From the IMG/VR virus record IMGVR_UViG_3300045993_000634, positions 1 to 46,124 of that record: DNA of 46,124 nucleotides. One strand, 5' to 3'. Made by a program: the position numbers and the translations under genes. Origin of the DNA: a virus. Positions 1 through 6,974 of this stretch are shown here, piece after piece; the stretch's first letter is position 1, and every line of letters begins with the position of its first letter. The notes below the pieces were generated by a model. The model was not told the DNA's origin. It was given only the letters and a program-made list of their open reading frames with translations, and did not search any database.

Positions 1-238
1 CCGCCCGTTGTGACCCTGAACGACCTTGACGGCTTTATTGCAAACTTCTGGCGCGCCGTTGCCGCCGATCCTGACAGCGTAGCGCGGTTCGTCGATTGGC
101 CAGTGAATGAAATTGATCTGTTTGCGCGGCATGTATGGCTGCTGAAACAGGAAGGCGCACTCCGCGCCAAACTCGAAGCCGATCCCGACTGGTTTGACGC
201 CAAGATCGCGGGCTGGTGGTGCTGGGGCGCGTGCTGTT
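1..238. repeat. Left copy of the 238-bp terminal direct repeat
   Basis: Bases 1-238 match 45887-46124 except at positions 81 (A against T), 90 (C against T), 93 (C against T) and 111 (A against G). In the methyltransferase frame these are third positions of Val, Phe, Val and Glu codons, so all four are silent. The simplest reading is an assembly overlap of a circular or circularly permuted genome, joined from two closely related variants. A true tandem duplication cannot be excluded from sequence alone. Confidence 0.95.
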
Positions 239-468
239 GGATCGGTACGGGCTGGTGTTCAGGCGACGGGCCGCATTGGATCGATGAAGCGGGCAACCGA
301 ACCCGTCGCCAAGGTGGGGGAGTTGCTGCGAAACTCCCCCACCTTGGCAACGCGGGGCGCGGCGTGAACCGAAAGTTACCCTACTTGGGTGGCAGGAACG
401 CGGGGCAGGGCGTCCACCGCAACGATATGAACCACCGCGAGTTATGCACGACCTTGCCGCCCGCCTGA
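1..468 (+). CDS. D12-class adenine DNA methyltransferase, middle part (5' end lies at 45743)
   Basis: Codons run from base 1 in the frame of the ATG at 45743 if the genome is closed through the terminal repeat. This part carries the target-recognition region: the AGWW and WIGTGWC stretches, then two related GGGV/GRGV plus LPHLGN/LPYLGG units ending in GQGVHR. Family members transfer a methyl group from SAM to the N6 of adenine. The frame stops at 466-468, before the catalytic DPPY motif, which sits in the overlapping frame at 444-863. The break maps to about 443-446 (GAGTTATGCAC), where one extra base would give a continuous Glu-Leu-Met-His-Asp-Leu reading. A sequencing or assembly error, a real inactivating deletion, or a -1 slip at TTA-TG are all possible. 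Confidence 0.8.
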   Translation, partial: PPVVTLNDLDGFIANFWRAVAADPDSVARFVDWPVNEIDLFARHVWLLKQEGALRAKLEADPDWFDAKIAGWWCWGACCWIGTGWCSGDGPHWIDEAGNRTRRQGGGVAAKLPHLGNAGRGVNRKLPYLGGRNAGQGVHRNDMNHRELCTTLPPA

Positions 469-863
469 GAACGGCGCGTGTGGCCTGTGGCGATTGGCAG
501 CGCGTGTGTACACCAAGCGTCACGACCCGCCACGGATTAACCGCGATCCTGCTTGACCCGCCCTATGGCGAAGGCGCACAGGAATACAGCGTGGGTGGCA
601 ATGCCGACAAAAGCCTTGCGATGGATGTCTGGCAATGGGCAACCGAAAACGGCAACGATCCGCTCCTGAGAATCGCGGTGTGCGGCTATGAAGATGGGCG
701 CACGGTTCCCGATGGCTGGGAAACACTGCGCTACACCGCACGCAAGGGCTATCAACAGGACACGGCCAGCGCCGTGAATCGCTTTCGGGAATGTATCTGG
801 TTTTCGCCAAACTGCTTAAAGCCAACCCGCCACGAGCAGCATAGTTTGGAGCTAGAAGTATGA
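444..863 (+). CDS. D12-class adenine DNA methyltransferase, catalytic C-terminal part
   Basis: This continues the methyltransferase one frame over. It starts with a stretch reading LAARLRTARVACGDW, typical of the family, then TRHGLTAILLDPPYG with the catalytic DPPY motif (motif IV), then the conserved end with WEVxR-like and GYQQ residues. The ATG at 444 lies inside the end of the upstream frame and lacks a clear Shine-Dalgarno site, so it may be only the first Met after the frame break. The stop overlaps the ATG of the next gene (ATGA at 860-863), which shows tight operon packing. Motif I (DPFCGSAS) is on the right-end part at 45743, so both pieces are needed for activity. Confidence 0.78.
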   Translation: MHDLAARLRTARVACGDWQRVCTPSVTTRHGLTAILLDPPYGEGAQEYSVGGNADKSLAMDVWQWATENGNDPLLRIAVCGYEDGRTVPDGWETLRYTARKGYQQDTASAVNRFRECIWFSPNCLKPTRHEQHSLELEV

Positions 864-1759
864 CAACGATGCAACAAGTAGAACCCGCCCAACTCACCAT
901 GAACGAGCAAGAAGAGTTGCTCGATCATGAAGCCATCATCGAACAGAGCCAAGCCGTATTCGTCGAAGTCGGCAACGCCTTAATGGCGATTCGCGACGAG
1001 CGCCTGTACCGTGCCACCCACGACAGCTTTGAAGCCTACCTGCACGACCGCTGGCCCGCCATCTCGAAACGGCGCGGCTATCAGTTGATCGATAGCGCCC
1101 AGATTGCCAAGGTTGTGCCGATTACGAATGAGCGCCAAGGCCGAGCGCTGAAAGGCGTGCCACCGGAACAAGCCAAAGCGGCGTTTGAGGCTGCCAGCGT
1201 GGCCACCAACGGTGCTCCGACCGCCAAGGCGATTAGTCAGGCCGTGGACAGCCTGCGCCTGCCTCCTGACTTTGCAGCCTATGAAGCGAAGGCACTGGCG
1301 TGCAATCTGCGCTTGATTCGCGATGGCGAATACTACGTGACTGGCATGCCCGATGGCCCGCGAATATCGTCGCAGTGGAGTGTCATCAAGAGCTTTCTGG
1401 ACACGCACGAACAGGCGTATCAGGAGAAGGCACGAGCGGCGGCGCACGTTGCCCAACCCGCAACCGTTGCACCACAGCCGGAGCCGTGGACGCCACCAGA
1501 GCGCAATCAGGAGATCGCCACCGCACGCGGCTACCAGACCCGCCTCTCGATTGGCAATCACGACCTCAGCACGGCCAAGGCTCGCCAGCAGGTGCGACAA
1601 ATCGCGGGCGATCTGCTTTCGTGCCTAGAGCGGATCGATGGGCTGCCAACCGTGTTCGATAAGGCGGTGGAAGCCGTGTTGACGAGCGCCGCCGATTTGA
1701 TGACAGATGCCAACTATCAAGCGCTGGTCAAGCGGCTGGATGGCGTGGTGACACAGTGA
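860..1759 (+). CDS. Phage early protein with ParB/DUF3102-like N-terminal region
   Basis: This is a 299-residue soluble protein. Residues about 25-90 read VFVEVGNALMAIRDERLYR followed by FEAYLHDRW and a Y-QLI helix. The pattern is seen in plasmid and phage DNA-binding proteins that resemble ParB or DUF3102 and carry a helix-turn-helix after a 'can recognise the host rhythm' helix. The middle is Ala- and Gln-rich, and the C-terminal third is helical (residues 215-295). It follows the methyltransferase with an ATGA overlap and precedes a small zinc protein with a GTGA overlap. A role in early DNA handling or gene control is inferred from position; the exact function is unknown. Confidence 0.75.
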   Translation: MTTMQQVEPAQLTMNEQEELLDHEAIIEQSQAVFVEVGNALMAIRDERLYRATHDSFEAYLHDRWPAISKRRGYQLIDSAQIAKVVPITNERQGRALKGVPPEQAKAAFEAASVATNGAPTAKAISQAVDSLRLPPDFAAYEAKALACNLRLIRDGEYYVTGMPDGPRISSQWSVIKSFLDTHEQAYQEKARAAAHVAQPATVAPQPEPWTPPERNQEIATARGYQTRLSIGNHDLSTAKARQQVRQIAGDLLSCLERIDGLPTVFDKAVEAVLTSAADLMTDANYQALVKRLDGVVTQ

Positions 1760-1989
1760 GCGCCCGATCTGAACGCAAGCGGCGGGATCGCGCCAATGCC
1801 GCCGCCGCCGCAATACAGTTCTTTGCTATTCGGAATGCACAGTCGCTGTCAGCGGATGAGCGGGAGCAACGAGCACTCATCCGTCTCGGCCCCGTGCCGC
1901 AACGCTGTTCACGCTGCCACCAGCGCCCGCCAATAACCTTTGTTATGGCCAGCCCAGGCGGCTGGATGTGTCACGAATGTGCATCGTAG
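1756..1989 (+). CDS. Small protein with a C-terminal four-cysteine zinc motif
   Basis: This 77-residue product starts at a GTG that overlaps the upstream stop (GTGA). The N-terminal half is basic and Ala-rich. The C-terminal end has two CxxC pairs (CSRCH and CHEC) about 20 residues apart, a likely zinc ribbon. Nothing else identifies it. Position in the early operon suggests a nucleic-acid-binding accessory protein, but this is inference only. Confidence 0.65.
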   Translation: MSARSERKRRDRANAAAAAIQFFAIRNAQSLSADEREQRALIRLGPVPQRCSRCHQRPPITFVMASPGGWMCHECAS

Positions 1990-2023
1990 GTTCTCCAACC
2001 GAGAACAGAAAGCAGGAACCGAC

Positions 2024-2368
2024 ATGGCCTACAAGATTACCGTCTCCCTCGAAACGACCGACGCATACCAGCGCGATCAGATTCTGGATGACACCATTGA
2101 TCTGCTCGATACCTACGCAACCACCGCCCGCAAAGTGGCGATTGTGGACGAAACCAAGACGCTGCATGGCAAGTTTGGCACGAACGGGAGTCTGACGTTT
2201 GATCCGGGCGAAAGCGCCGAATTATCCGAACTTGGCGACATCATCAAGGTGACGCCGATGGATCGGGCGATGCGAACGATGGAGGAGTTGCGACCGAAGG
2301 CCGGAAGCGGCGTGGAGTATGTGGAGATAAGCGGCGGCGGGCATACGACGCGATTGGAGCCACGATGA
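2024..2368 (+). CDS. Conserved hypothetical early protein
   Basis: The ATG at 2024 follows GCAGGAACCGAC, which contains an AGGA Shine-Dalgarno core. An in-frame upstream extension to 1940 would overlap the previous gene and is not needed. The 114-residue product is acidic, with beta-strand-like stretches (YKITVSLET, KVAIVDETK, GSLTFDPGE), and no domain is recognised. It ends with an ATGA overlap into the next gene, so it is translated as part of the same operon. Confidence 0.7.
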   Translation: MAYKITVSLETTDAYQRDQILDDTIDLLDTYATTARKVAIVDETKTLHGKFGTNGSLTFDPGESAELSELGDIIKVTPMDRAMRTMEELRPKAGSGVEYVEISGGGHTTRLEPR

Positions 2369-2847
2369 CGACCTACGACTCAACCAAAGACACGCTTACC
2401 CACATTGCCAACGTTCAGAACGAGATCGGCTACATCGCCTTAGATCTGATTGAACGCGGCAACCAGCACGATTGGTCAAAGTTGCAAGCCCCGGAAAAGG
2501 AAGCGCTAGACGTGTATACGCCGCTGCTGAAAGATACGACGTATGATGGGCCGCCACGTATTCAGGAGCCGCAATTTCAAGCGTATCTCGCACACCACTA
2601 CGCGTTGAACAGCCATCACCCTGAGTTCTATACCTACGGCATTGATGACATGACCCTGATGGACATTATCGAGATGCTGTGTGACTGGCATGCGGCCACT
2701 CTGCGCCATGCTGATGGCAGTATCGCCAAGAGCCTAGAGATCAACCGCACCCGATTCAAGATCGGCGATCAACTGCTTCACATCCTCGAAAATACCGCGC
2801 TGGCGCTTGGCTGGATCGCACACACCAGCGAGAGGAACGCACCATGA
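2365..2847 (+). CDS. DUF5662-like protein
   Basis: This 160-residue protein has the features of the DUF5662 family found in many phages. They are an N-terminal HIANV helix, a QHDWSK segment (residues about 34-39), an AHHYALNSHHPE segment (about 75-86) and a DIIEMLCDWHAA helix (about 99-110). The many His and Asp residues resemble a metal-dependent HD-type arrangement, but no activity is established as far as I know. It overlaps its neighbours by ATGA on both sides. Confidence 0.75.
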   Translation: MTTYDSTKDTLTHIANVQNEIGYIALDLIERGNQHDWSKLQAPEKEALDVYTPLLKDTTYDGPPRIQEPQFQAYLAHHYALNSHHPEFYTYGIDDMTLMDIIEMLCDWHAATLRHADGSIAKSLEINRTRFKIGDQLLHILENTALALGWIAHTSERNAP

Positions 2848-3287
2848 TCGAACTGACCCCCGACGAATACCGCGCTCTCACCAAGCGCCCCAAGACGGCC
2901 CGCTATGCGCCCACGGAGGCCAGCGAGCAGATCGCGCTGTTTGAGTGGATCGATGTCTGTATCCCGCGTGAACCGCGTCTCGAACTGGCGTTCCATGTGC
3001 CGAATGGCGAGCTACGCGAAAAGGCTGTAGGGGCGCGATTAAAAGCGATGGGTGTGCGCCCTGGAGTTCCTGACATTCTAATTCCGGTCGCGGCGCGGGG
3101 CTATATCGGGCTGGCGATTGAACTGAAGGCCGGAACGAATACCACCAGCCCTGATCAAGATCGCTGGTTGGGACACTTGCGGGATTGCGGCTGGTATGCC
3201 GACTACTATCACGGCTGGGTCAAGGCCGCGCAGGTGATCTGCTGGTATCTGAATCGGAGTTTGGAAGAAATGGGGTTGGGGTCATGA
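2844..3287 (+). CDS. VRR-NUC domain nuclease
   Basis: The 147-residue protein is a single VRR-NUC domain, a PD-(D/E)xK fold nuclease. It shows EQIALFEW (residues 28-35), HVPNGELREK (51-60), GARLKAMG (63-70), GVPDILIP (74-81), the catalytic IELK (92-95), and Q105 with downstream W and GW residues. Stand-alone phage VRR-NUC proteins are thought to act on branched or ended DNA as Holliday-junction or recombination nucleases. Here it may partner with the RecT-like protein at 41436, since no RecE-like exonuclease is visible. It is coupled to its neighbours by ATGA overlaps. Confidence 0.9.
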   Translation: MIELTPDEYRALTKRPKTARYAPTEASEQIALFEWIDVCIPREPRLELAFHVPNGELREKAVGARLKAMGVRPGVPDILIPVAARGYIGLAIELKAGTNTTSPDQDRWLGHLRDCGWYADYYHGWVKAAQVICWYLNRSLEEMGLGS

Positions 3288-3874
3288 AATGCGCTCGCCC
3301 TGGTTGCACACACGAACTGACATCGATTCAGATCGAACGCAAGAACCGCTACTGCTGCCGGAAATGTGTGGCGCTCAATCGCCAAACCGACCGCATTGAG
3401 CGCGCCAAGGTGCTCGGTATCCACGTCTCAACCCATCGCCGCGCAGATCGCGCCAAGCGCTTGGTCAAGATTGGCGACACTGAGCGGATCTATAGCAGCC
3501 GTCGCTGCGCCAACTGCGCCCAGGCGCGCAACATTGAGCGATCCAACCGGCTATGTACCGTGTGCCTTGCGGCGGGCTACCGCTGGTGTGGCTACCATCG
3601 CCATGTGGTGACGACCGAGGGCTATAACAACCGTCGCCGGATGTGTCGCCCCTGCCGCCAGGAGTACGACAACGCACGCGGGCGACGACTGCGCGGCGGG
3701 CCTCCTGATGGCTACATTTCGCTCAAGGTTGCCGCCAAGCGTATCGGCTACGGGCCGTGGGCCGTGCAGAGCGCCATTCAGCGCGGATGGATGGCCGGGT
3801 ATGTCTGGCGACGGGGGCCGCGCTGCAATTGGTACATCGAAGATCGGGCAAGTTATCCGACGTGGGGTGAGTGA
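3284..3874 (+). CDS. Multi-zinc-motif protein with a C-terminal DNA-binding-like segment
   Basis: The start at 3284 overlaps the previous stop (ATGA). The 196-residue product is strongly basic and rich in paired cysteines: C3/C8, CCRKC near 25, CANC near 76, CTVC near 92, CGYH, and CRPC near 124. Several zinc knuckles or ribbons are likely. The final 60 residues (GYISLKVAAKRIGYGPWAVQ, then a WYIE strand) resemble a MerR/excisionase-type winged helix that reads 'I-s-lk-AA-riGy'. A DNA- or RNA-binding regulator is the best guess. It ends just before the short frame that precedes the integrase. Confidence 0.65.
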   Translation: MKCARPGCTHELTSIQIERKNRYCCRKCVALNRQTDRIERAKVLGIHVSTHRRADRAKRLVKIGDTERIYSSRRCANCAQARNIERSNRLCTVCLAAGYRWCGYHRHVVTTEGYNNRRRMCRPCRQEYDNARGRRLRGGPPDGYISLKVAAKRIGYGPWAVQSAIQRGWMAGYVWRRGPRCNWYIEDRASYPTWGE

Positions 3875-4146
3875 TGAGCACCTATCAATTCATGTCCCCT
3901 GAATCCGCTGCGCGGTTCGCCGCGTTTAGCGAGTGGCTGTACCGCTATGGCGTTGCCTGTAGTACAATGCCTGACAACCCAGCTACGACGATTGGAGCGG
4001 AGAACGATGCCAGCCGCCGCCATTTACCTACGGGTGAGCACCGAGGATCAGACGGGCAACAACTCACTCGCTACCCAGGAACTCGCGTGCCGGGCGTATG
4101 CGAGTGCCCACCATCTGACGGTGATCGCCGTCTTATCGGACGATGA
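3874..4146 (+). CDS. Doubtful small open frame overlapping the integrase start
   Basis: The ATG at 3874 overlaps the stop of the upstream gene (TGATG), which is the coupling style used throughout this operon. The first 40 residues (MSTYQFMSPESAARF and onward) look protein-like. The rest lies under the integrase in another frame and is low-complexity Arg/Pro/Gly, as expected of a shadow. It may be real and short, or it may be a leader region before the integrase. A TACAAT sequence at 3962-3967 could also be part of an integrase promoter. Confidence 0.3.
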   Translation: MSTYQFMSPESAARFAAFSEWLYRYGVACSTMPDNPATTIGAENDASRRHLPTGEHRGSDGQQLTRYPGTRVPGVCECPPSDGDRRLIGR

Positions 4147-5560
4147 AACCGGATCAACCATGACTCGCCCGGGCTTCACCGAGTTGCGGCGATTGGTGCA
4201 GGAGCGATCTATCCAGCACCTGATCGTGTATAGCGTGGATCGCTTACACCGCAACTTGGTCAACCAGGTCACGAGCCGCACCGAGTTTCAAGCCGCCGGA
4301 ACCACCATCCATTACGTGCGGCGTGGCGAACTGACCACCAGCCCCGAAGATATTCTGTTTGATAATATTGATGGCGTGTTCGCCGAATACGAGCGCCACA
4401 AGATCCGCGAACGCACCATGCGCGGCACCGAAGGCAAAGCTATCAGCGGGCGGGTGTTGGGCGCTGGCCGTGCGCCGTATGGTTACGCCTATGCCGGCAC
4501 GCGCCGGGATCGCACCATCCATATCCAACCCGAGCAGGCAACCATCGTTGCCGAGATTTATGCGCGCTACCATCGCGGCGAAGGCGTGTCAGCGATTGCC
4601 GCCGATCTGACGGCCCGCCAGCTTCCCACCTGGACGGATTTGTACGGCCATGGCAAACTCCAGCGCGCTCAACGCGCGCCCAATACCTGGAATACGGCTA
4701 CGCTCTACGATATTTTGCACGATGAACTCTATGCCGGAACGTGGCAACACTTCCGCAACCGCAAGCGCGCCAATGGCGTCACGACCCGCACCACCAACCC
4801 CGGCGACTGGGTCGGTGTGCCTGTTCCAGCGATTGTAGGTCGTGACCTCTGGGAACAGGTGCAGACACAGTTAGCGGTGGGCAGTCAGCAGGGCGGGCGG
4901 AATGTCCGCAACGTGTACGGGCTACGCAGTATGATTCGCTGCGGGCATTGTGGTGCGGCCATGACGGGCATGACCCAAGTGCGCCCCAATACCGCCGATA
5001 GCTATTATCGGTGCATCAACCACGGCAAGAGGAACGCTATCCAATGCTATGATAGCCCCTACGTGCGTGCGAGCGCGGCTGATACGGCGATCTGGGCACT
5101 CATTCGCGCCTGCCTTGACCCAGATACCTTGGCCATTGAGCAGGCCGAACGCGAACGCAAGCGCCAGGCGACGATGGCCAGCAGCGACACGCAGCGCGCC
5201 CACCTCGATAGCCGAAAGACAGAACTTCAACGCCAGATTGACAAGCAGCTTGATCTGTATCAGCGCGATATTATTGATCTGGCCACGATTGAGCGCAGCG
5301 TGAAACCGCTCCGAGCGCAGCTTGATGATCTGGATCGACAACTGGCCAGCCACACCCCAAATCGCGCCCCATCGATTGATCTGGCAACCATTGCCACCCA
5401 CTACCGCGCTGCGCTTGATGGCTTAGATCGGGATGTGCTTGCCCGACGTGAGGCATTGCTGCGACTTGAGGTACGAGTGATGGCGCGGCGAGTCGTGAAC
5501 GGCGCACAACTAACGATGACCAGCATGCTGAATGCCGATCCTTTGGAGGCTATGGTATAA
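4007..5560 (+). CDS. int: Large serine recombinase (phage integrase)
   Basis: This 517-residue enzyme integrates and excises the phage at attP/attB. The N-terminal resolvase domain has YLRVSTEDQ with nucleophile Ser11, GSTMTRPGFTEL, and the VYSVDRLHRN motif (75-83). The 'recombinase' domain spans about 155-290. A zinc ribbon uses C312, C315, C336 and C347, and a helical coiled-coil segment spans about 390-460. The ATG at 4007 is chosen because the catalytic fold begins right after it and GGAG lies 10 bases upstream; an in-frame ATG at 3947 adds 20 poorly conserved residues. The enzyme marks the phage as temperate. An extended -10 promoter overlaps its stop codon. Confidence 0.95.
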   Translation: MPAAAIYLRVSTEDQTGNNSLATQELACRAYASAHHLTVIAVLSDDETGSTMTRPGFTELRRLVQERSIQHLIVYSVDRLHRNLVNQVTSRTEFQAAGTTIHYVRRGELTTSPEDILFDNIDGVFAEYERHKIRERTMRGTEGKAISGRVLGAGRAPYGYAYAGTRRDRTIHIQPEQATIVAEIYARYHRGEGVSAIAADLTARQLPTWTDLYGHGKLQRAQRAPNTWNTATLYDILHDELYAGTWQHFRNRKRANGVTTRTTNPGDWVGVPVPAIVGRDLWEQVQTQLAVGSQQGGRNVRNVYGLRSMIRCGHCGAAMTGMTQVRPNTADSYYRCINHGKRNAIQCYDSPYVRASAADTAIWALIRACLDPDTLAIEQAERERKRQATMASSDTQRAHLDSRKTELQRQIDKQLDLYQRDIIDLATIERSVKPLRAQLDDLDRQLASHTPNRAPSIDLATIATHYRAALDGLDRDVLARREALLRLEVRVMARRVVNGAQLTMTSMLNADPLEAMV

Positions 5561-5561
5561 T
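5553..5561 (+). promoter_or_regulatory. Extended -10 promoter candidate before the HNH gene
   Basis: TGGTATAAT has a perfect TATAAT (5556-5561) preceded by the TGn extension. It overlaps the integrase stop codon and no good -35 is visible. Transcription from here would cover the 53-base leader and the HNH gene at 5615. Confidence 0.5.
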
Positions 5562-5562
5562 G

Positions 5563-5594
5563 TGAGTTGTCAATAGTGAAGATATAACAACTCA
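5563..5594. other. Inverted repeat in the integrase-HNH gap (possible attP or operator)
   Basis: TGAGTTGT (5563-5570) and ACAACTCA (5587-5594) form 8-bp inverted arms around 16 bases. Attachment sites of large serine integrases usually lie next to the integrase gene and are imperfect palindromes of about 50 bp, so this gap is one of two candidate attP places (the other is 3875-4006). It could equally be an operator or an RNA hairpin in the leader of the next gene. Confidence 0.3.
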
Positions 5595-5614
5595 GTTCAT
5601 ACAAAGGAGCCCTC

Positions 5615-6025
5615 ATGGATATTGATTTCTTCTTTGCAATGTGTCGCTCACTCGCCGCAAGCGAAGGGAAGGCCGGATACTATGACTTGCCACCAGAGGA
5701 TATTCAAGCACTTTCGTCCCGTCGATCGTGGCGGGTCACTATTTGGCAGCGCGATAACGGCCAGTGCCATGTCTGTGGGCGACATATCCCGCTGAACGAC
5801 TGGTACGAATGTGGGCACATCGTTGATCGTGTAAATGGCGGAATCAATCACCCATCAAACCTCGTTGTTATGTGCCGCCCATGTAATCAGCTCAAGCCAG
5901 GGCACGCAACCCGCGCTGAGTATCTACAATGGATTGCGGACGGTGCATGGATGGCCGCGCTGATTGCGGAAGTTGAGGAAAAGGGAACCCCGTGGCCGCC
6001 GGAATGGCTTCGCATCATCGGCTAG
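5615..6025 (+). CDS. HNH endonuclease
   Basis: The 136-residue protein starts at an ATG with AAAGGAG seven bases upstream. It has a classic HNH fold: zinc pair CHVC (51-54), then YECGHIVDR with catalytic His68, N82 in the HPSNLVVMC stretch, and the second zinc pair CRPC (87-90). It could be a homing-type nuclease or a packaging-associated HNH protein. The position beside the integrase rather than the terminase favours a free-standing nuclease. A strong terminator follows at 6068, so it forms a short transcription unit with the promoter at 5553. Confidence 0.88.
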   Translation: MDIDFFFAMCRSLAASEGKAGYYDLPPEDIQALSSRRSWRVTIWQRDNGQCHVCGRHIPLNDWYECGHIVDRVNGGINHPSNLVVMCRPCNQLKPGHATRAEYLQWIADGAWMAALIAEVEEKGTPWPPEWLRIIG

Positions 6026-6047
6026 AAGTGAGCCGCTTGAACTGAAA

Positions 6048-6065
6048 CGTGCACCATGGTACACA
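6048..6065. promoter_or_regulatory. Copy 1 of the ACCATGGT palindrome (stoperator-like site)
   Basis: CGTGCACCATGGTACACA is an imperfect copy of the 18-bp palindrome found perfect at 40556. It lies 23 bases after the HNH stop and two bases before a rho-independent terminator stem. The other copies are at 10892, 40556 and 43104. Confidence 0.7.
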
Positions 6066-6067
6066 CG

Positions 6068-6095
6068 CCCCGCCAAAGAAGCGGGGTTTTGTTTT
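6068..6095 (+). terminator. Rho-independent terminator after the HNH gene
   Basis: The stem CCCCGC (6068-6073) and GCGGGG (6081-6086) has a 7-base loop and is followed by TTTTGTTTT. It closes the integrase-HNH unit before the promoter at 6105. Confidence 0.88.
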
Positions 6096-6104
6096 GTCTG
6101 TCGC

Positions 6105-6133
6105 TTGACACTCTTGACAGTATAGTGTACACT
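6105..6133 (+). promoter_or_regulatory. Sigma70-type promoter for 6164 onward, with a palindromic -10 region
   Basis: TTGACA (6105-6110), a 17-base spacer, then TACACT (6128-6133). The -10 is part of the perfect palindrome AGTGTACACT (6124-6133), and related TTGACAG, TTGGCAG and CTGACAG words repeat through 6105-6150. This suggests a repressor site laid over the promoter. The same -10 word TACACT is used at 40682. Confidence 0.65.
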
Positions 6134-6163
6134 CTTGGCAGTTCTGACAGATAGGAGATCGTG

Positions 6164-6418
6164 ATGACTGTTGCCGAATTGATAGCCGAGTTGCAGGCGC
6201 TTCCCCAAGATGCCCTAGTAGTGCTGCAAAAAGATGCAGAGGGCAACGGGCATTCGCCCATGGCTGGATTCTGGATCGGCGGGTATCGCGCCGTATCGAC
6301 ATGGAGTGGTGATGTTGGGCTGCTTGAGTTGACGGCTGAAGATGTGCGCCAAGGCTTCACTACCGACGATCTGGCAACAGATGGCGTGGTAGCCGCAATT
6401 CTCTATCCGGTCAATTAG
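6164..6418 (+). CDS. Small acidic protein of unknown function
   Basis: The ATG at 6164 is preceded by AGGAG at 6152-6156. The 84-residue product opens with a helix common to small phage proteins (TVAELIAELQALPQDALVVLQKD) and continues with beta strands. The opening resembles 'T-v-eLi-eL-klpp-d-pV-v' phage proteins of unknown role. It is the first gene of the unit driven from 6105. Confidence 0.72.
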   Translation: MTVAELIAELQALPQDALVVLQKDAEGNGHSPMAGFWIGGYRAVSTWSGDVGLLELTAEDVRQGFTTDDLATDGVVAAILYPVN

Positions 6419-6443
6419 CCGAAGCCTAATCAGAAAGGGGGTG

Positions 6444-6659
6444 ATGCTAGTGACAGACCAAGACCCAAAACGCTACACGATGGGCACCGGGGAAGTAGCC
6501 GAGCGGTTGCAGTGTTCGCGGGAAACGGTACACAATCTCACGCAAACCGGCGAATTGTCGTTTACGACTCGTAGCCGAGGCACGCGGGAATGGAAGTTTT
6601 TTGACCCGAAGGAAGTGGAAGCTTTAGCCCAGAGGCGTGGGGTTGAAGTGAATCCGTAG
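6444..6659 (+). CDS. Excisionase/MerR-like helix-turn-helix protein
   Basis: This 71-residue DNA-binding protein starts at the ATG at 6444 behind AAAGGGGG. Residues about 14-60 read TGEVAERLQCSRETVHNLTQTGEL and then RSRGTREWKF. This is the winged-helix 'excisionase family' pattern of a recognition helix followed by a short wing. It lies within 1 kb of the serine integrase, so it is a candidate recombination directionality factor or a regulator of the integration switch. Directionality factors of serine integrases vary widely in sequence, so this cannot be settled here. Confidence 0.8.
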   Translation: MLVTDQDPKRYTMGTGEVAERLQCSRETVHNLTQTGELSFTTRSRGTREWKFFDPKEVEALAQRRGVEVNP

Positions 6660-6695
6660 GGCCGGGAGTCGCCTGGAAAACAATCTCCCAGCCCT
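6658..6695. other. Hairpin in the 6660-6725 gap
   Basis: The arms AGGGCCGGGAG (6658-6668) and CTCCCAGCCCT (6685-6695) pair with one mismatch around 16 bases. No T-run follows, so it is more likely an attenuator, an RNA-stability hairpin or a weak rho-assisted stop than a standard terminator. Confidence 0.5.
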
Positions 6696-6725
6696 ATTGC
6701 CCAACCGTAAAGAAAGGCAAAATCT

Positions 6726-6974
6726 ATGATACCACAGCGAATCCACATCGCGATCATCGGGACAACCCTGCTCTTGATGATTGTGTTCCTATTCGTTCTC
6801 TTCGCGCCGCTTCCGGTCGGTGCGAGCGCATACCCAACCCCAACAGCGTGTGCCGCCACTCGCTCAGAGACCATCATGGAGGGCGTCACGCGATCAACGT
6901 GCGCCGATGGCAGCACGCAGATCCAGCGACCGAACGCCACGCCGATTGCACCGCGCAAGGTGGTGCGGCGATGA
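6726..6974 (+). CDS. Small secreted or membrane-anchored protein
   Basis: The 82-residue product has one strongly hydrophobic N-terminal helix (IAIIGTTLLLMIVFLFVLFA, about residues 8-27) followed by an AxA-like GASAY. This fits a signal peptide or a single anchor. The remainder is short, polar and contains two cysteines. The ATG at 6726 follows AAAGAAAGG. A superinfection-exclusion or envelope role is possible for such lysogeny-region proteins, but nothing specific supports it. Confidence 0.6.
   Translation: MIPQRIHIAIIGTTLLLMIVFLFVLFAPLPVGASAYPTPTACAATRSETIMEGVTRSTCADGSTQIQRPNATPIAPRKVVRR

Noticed and set aside
980-1600. 206-codon minus-strand frame opposite the 860-1759 gene
   Set aside because: Composition is that of a shadow (runs of Arg, Gly, Val). 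The plus-strand gene has overlaps with both neighbours and a family-like start.
4922-5401. Minus-strand open frame within the integrase gene
   Set aside because: Antisense shadow of a clear serine integrase; no start signal or family resemblance.
5615-6025. HNH gene as a packaging HNH partner of the terminase
   Set aside because: Packaging HNH genes lie next to the terminase. This one is beside the integrase, in its own promoter-terminator unit, 28 kb away and on the other strand.
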